Shown: one piece after another, positions 63,434 to 64,000 of the stretch | Numbering within the stretch: the stretch's first letter is position 1 | How the letters are laid out: every line of letters begins with the position of its first letter | Assembly (NCBI GenBank): GCA_014706295.1 | Contig: JACSVZ010000001.1 | Coordinates: forward strand, 40,236,383-40,300,382 | Length of the DNA: 64,000 nt | Direction: 5' to 3' | From: Lycocorax pyrrhopterus obiensis | Taxonomy: Eukaryota; Chordata; Aves; Passeriformes; Paradisaeidae | Notes under the pieces: model-generated | Databases searched by the model: none | What the model was told of the DNA's origin: nothing | The model's input: the letters and a program-made list of their open reading frames with translations, nothing else | Made by a program: the position numbers and the translations under genes

Positions 63434-64000
63434 GAGAGAGAATTTGTGCTCATTGTTACTGTTTATAGTTTGAGAAATGCTTTTCAGTAACTTACGGCAC
63501 TTAAATATTGGACGGATCCTTGAACTGTTATGATCTTGGCTAATGAGTTTTAAAATATCTGAATACAGATGTCATGGTTCTGTGACATATTACAAGCTCA
63601 GCCCTTGGGTGGCAGGACAGATGTTTTAATTGGTGAAAATGAGGTGGGCATCTTCTCACTCTGTAGTCAAAGGCTGTGTCAGGGCTATGTAATAGATGTA
63701 TGGAGCTGTCTGAGAGGAGTCAGGAAAACCTATTTCCATTGTGTGACCTTTCCAGAATAGGTAAATAGATACTGCTTATGGCAACTGTGTCTTTCAGGTA
63801 TCCTCACAGACCAGTCAAACTCGTCCTATGTTGTGGCAAGTTTCATGTACCAGTTTCATGTTTGAGTAAGGTACTCTCTTAGCCAGCTGTCATCTTTGTT
63901 CCCCAGAGAGACAAAAGGCTACTGATGTAGCGAACACGTGTAAATATCGGGCCTTGTGTTACGAGTGGTGTACAAGGCTCTGATGTCAGCTTGTACATAG

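Larger units (their letters stand above)
60026..64000 (+). other. STK24: STK24 intron 1 (5' part)
   Basis: No second STK24 exon (expected to encode NLKADPEELF) was found up to the window edge, so the intron is longer than 3.97 kb. It contains a poly-C run, a poly-T run and an intronic AATAAA at 63273-63278. No other gene is recognised. Confidence 0.8.

Noticed and set aside
1..64000. tRNA, rRNA, CRISPR arrays, bacterial-type operons
   Set aside because: None seen. The window is vertebrate nuclear DNA.

Overview
This is vertebrate nuclear DNA and almost certainly from a bird. Single-copy genes are split into many short exons with GT/AG introns, the interspersed repeats are mostly CR1 LINE fragments with avian-type ERV LTRs, and both promoters lie in CpG islands. 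The LTR repertoire resembles that of songbirds, but I recognise those families from memory only, so the order is uncertain.

The window holds one complete gene and the first exon of a second, both on the + strand. Positions 1-19,200 are gene-free as far as I can see. They are AT-rich and carry two LTRs (3,301-3,925 and 11,488-12,631, the second with a 5-bp target-site duplication) and several CR1 fragments. Positions 19,230-44,990 are SLC15A1 (PEPT1), the proton-coupled oligopeptide transporter of the enterocyte brush border. I could place all 23 coding exons with consistent splice phases, giving a 709-residue open frame with both PTR2 family signatures. Positions 45,000-59,400 are intergenic, with a 1.36-kb minus-strand CR1, a smaller CR1, a (TA)n run and a perfect match to the CTCF core consensus. 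Positions 59,470-60,330 form a CpG island containing the first coding exon of STK24 (MST3 kinase). Its first intron runs off the right edge.

The order SLC15A1 then STK24 on one strand matches human 13q32, where DOCK9, SLC15A1 and STK24 are consecutive and co-oriented. DOCK9 would be expected to the left, but no exon of it could be identified. The two genes are neighbours with unrelated roles: nutrient uptake at the apical membrane versus a broadly expressed Ste20-family kinase.

I did not find an undescribed multi-gene system. The observations most worth checking are the CTCF-like sites (one between the genes, two inside an LTR), the micro-exon N-terminus of PEPT1 with its accidental P-loop-like string, the in-frame 45- and 30-nt cassette exons, the divergent lumenal domain, and an acceptor-like tract just before the start codon.
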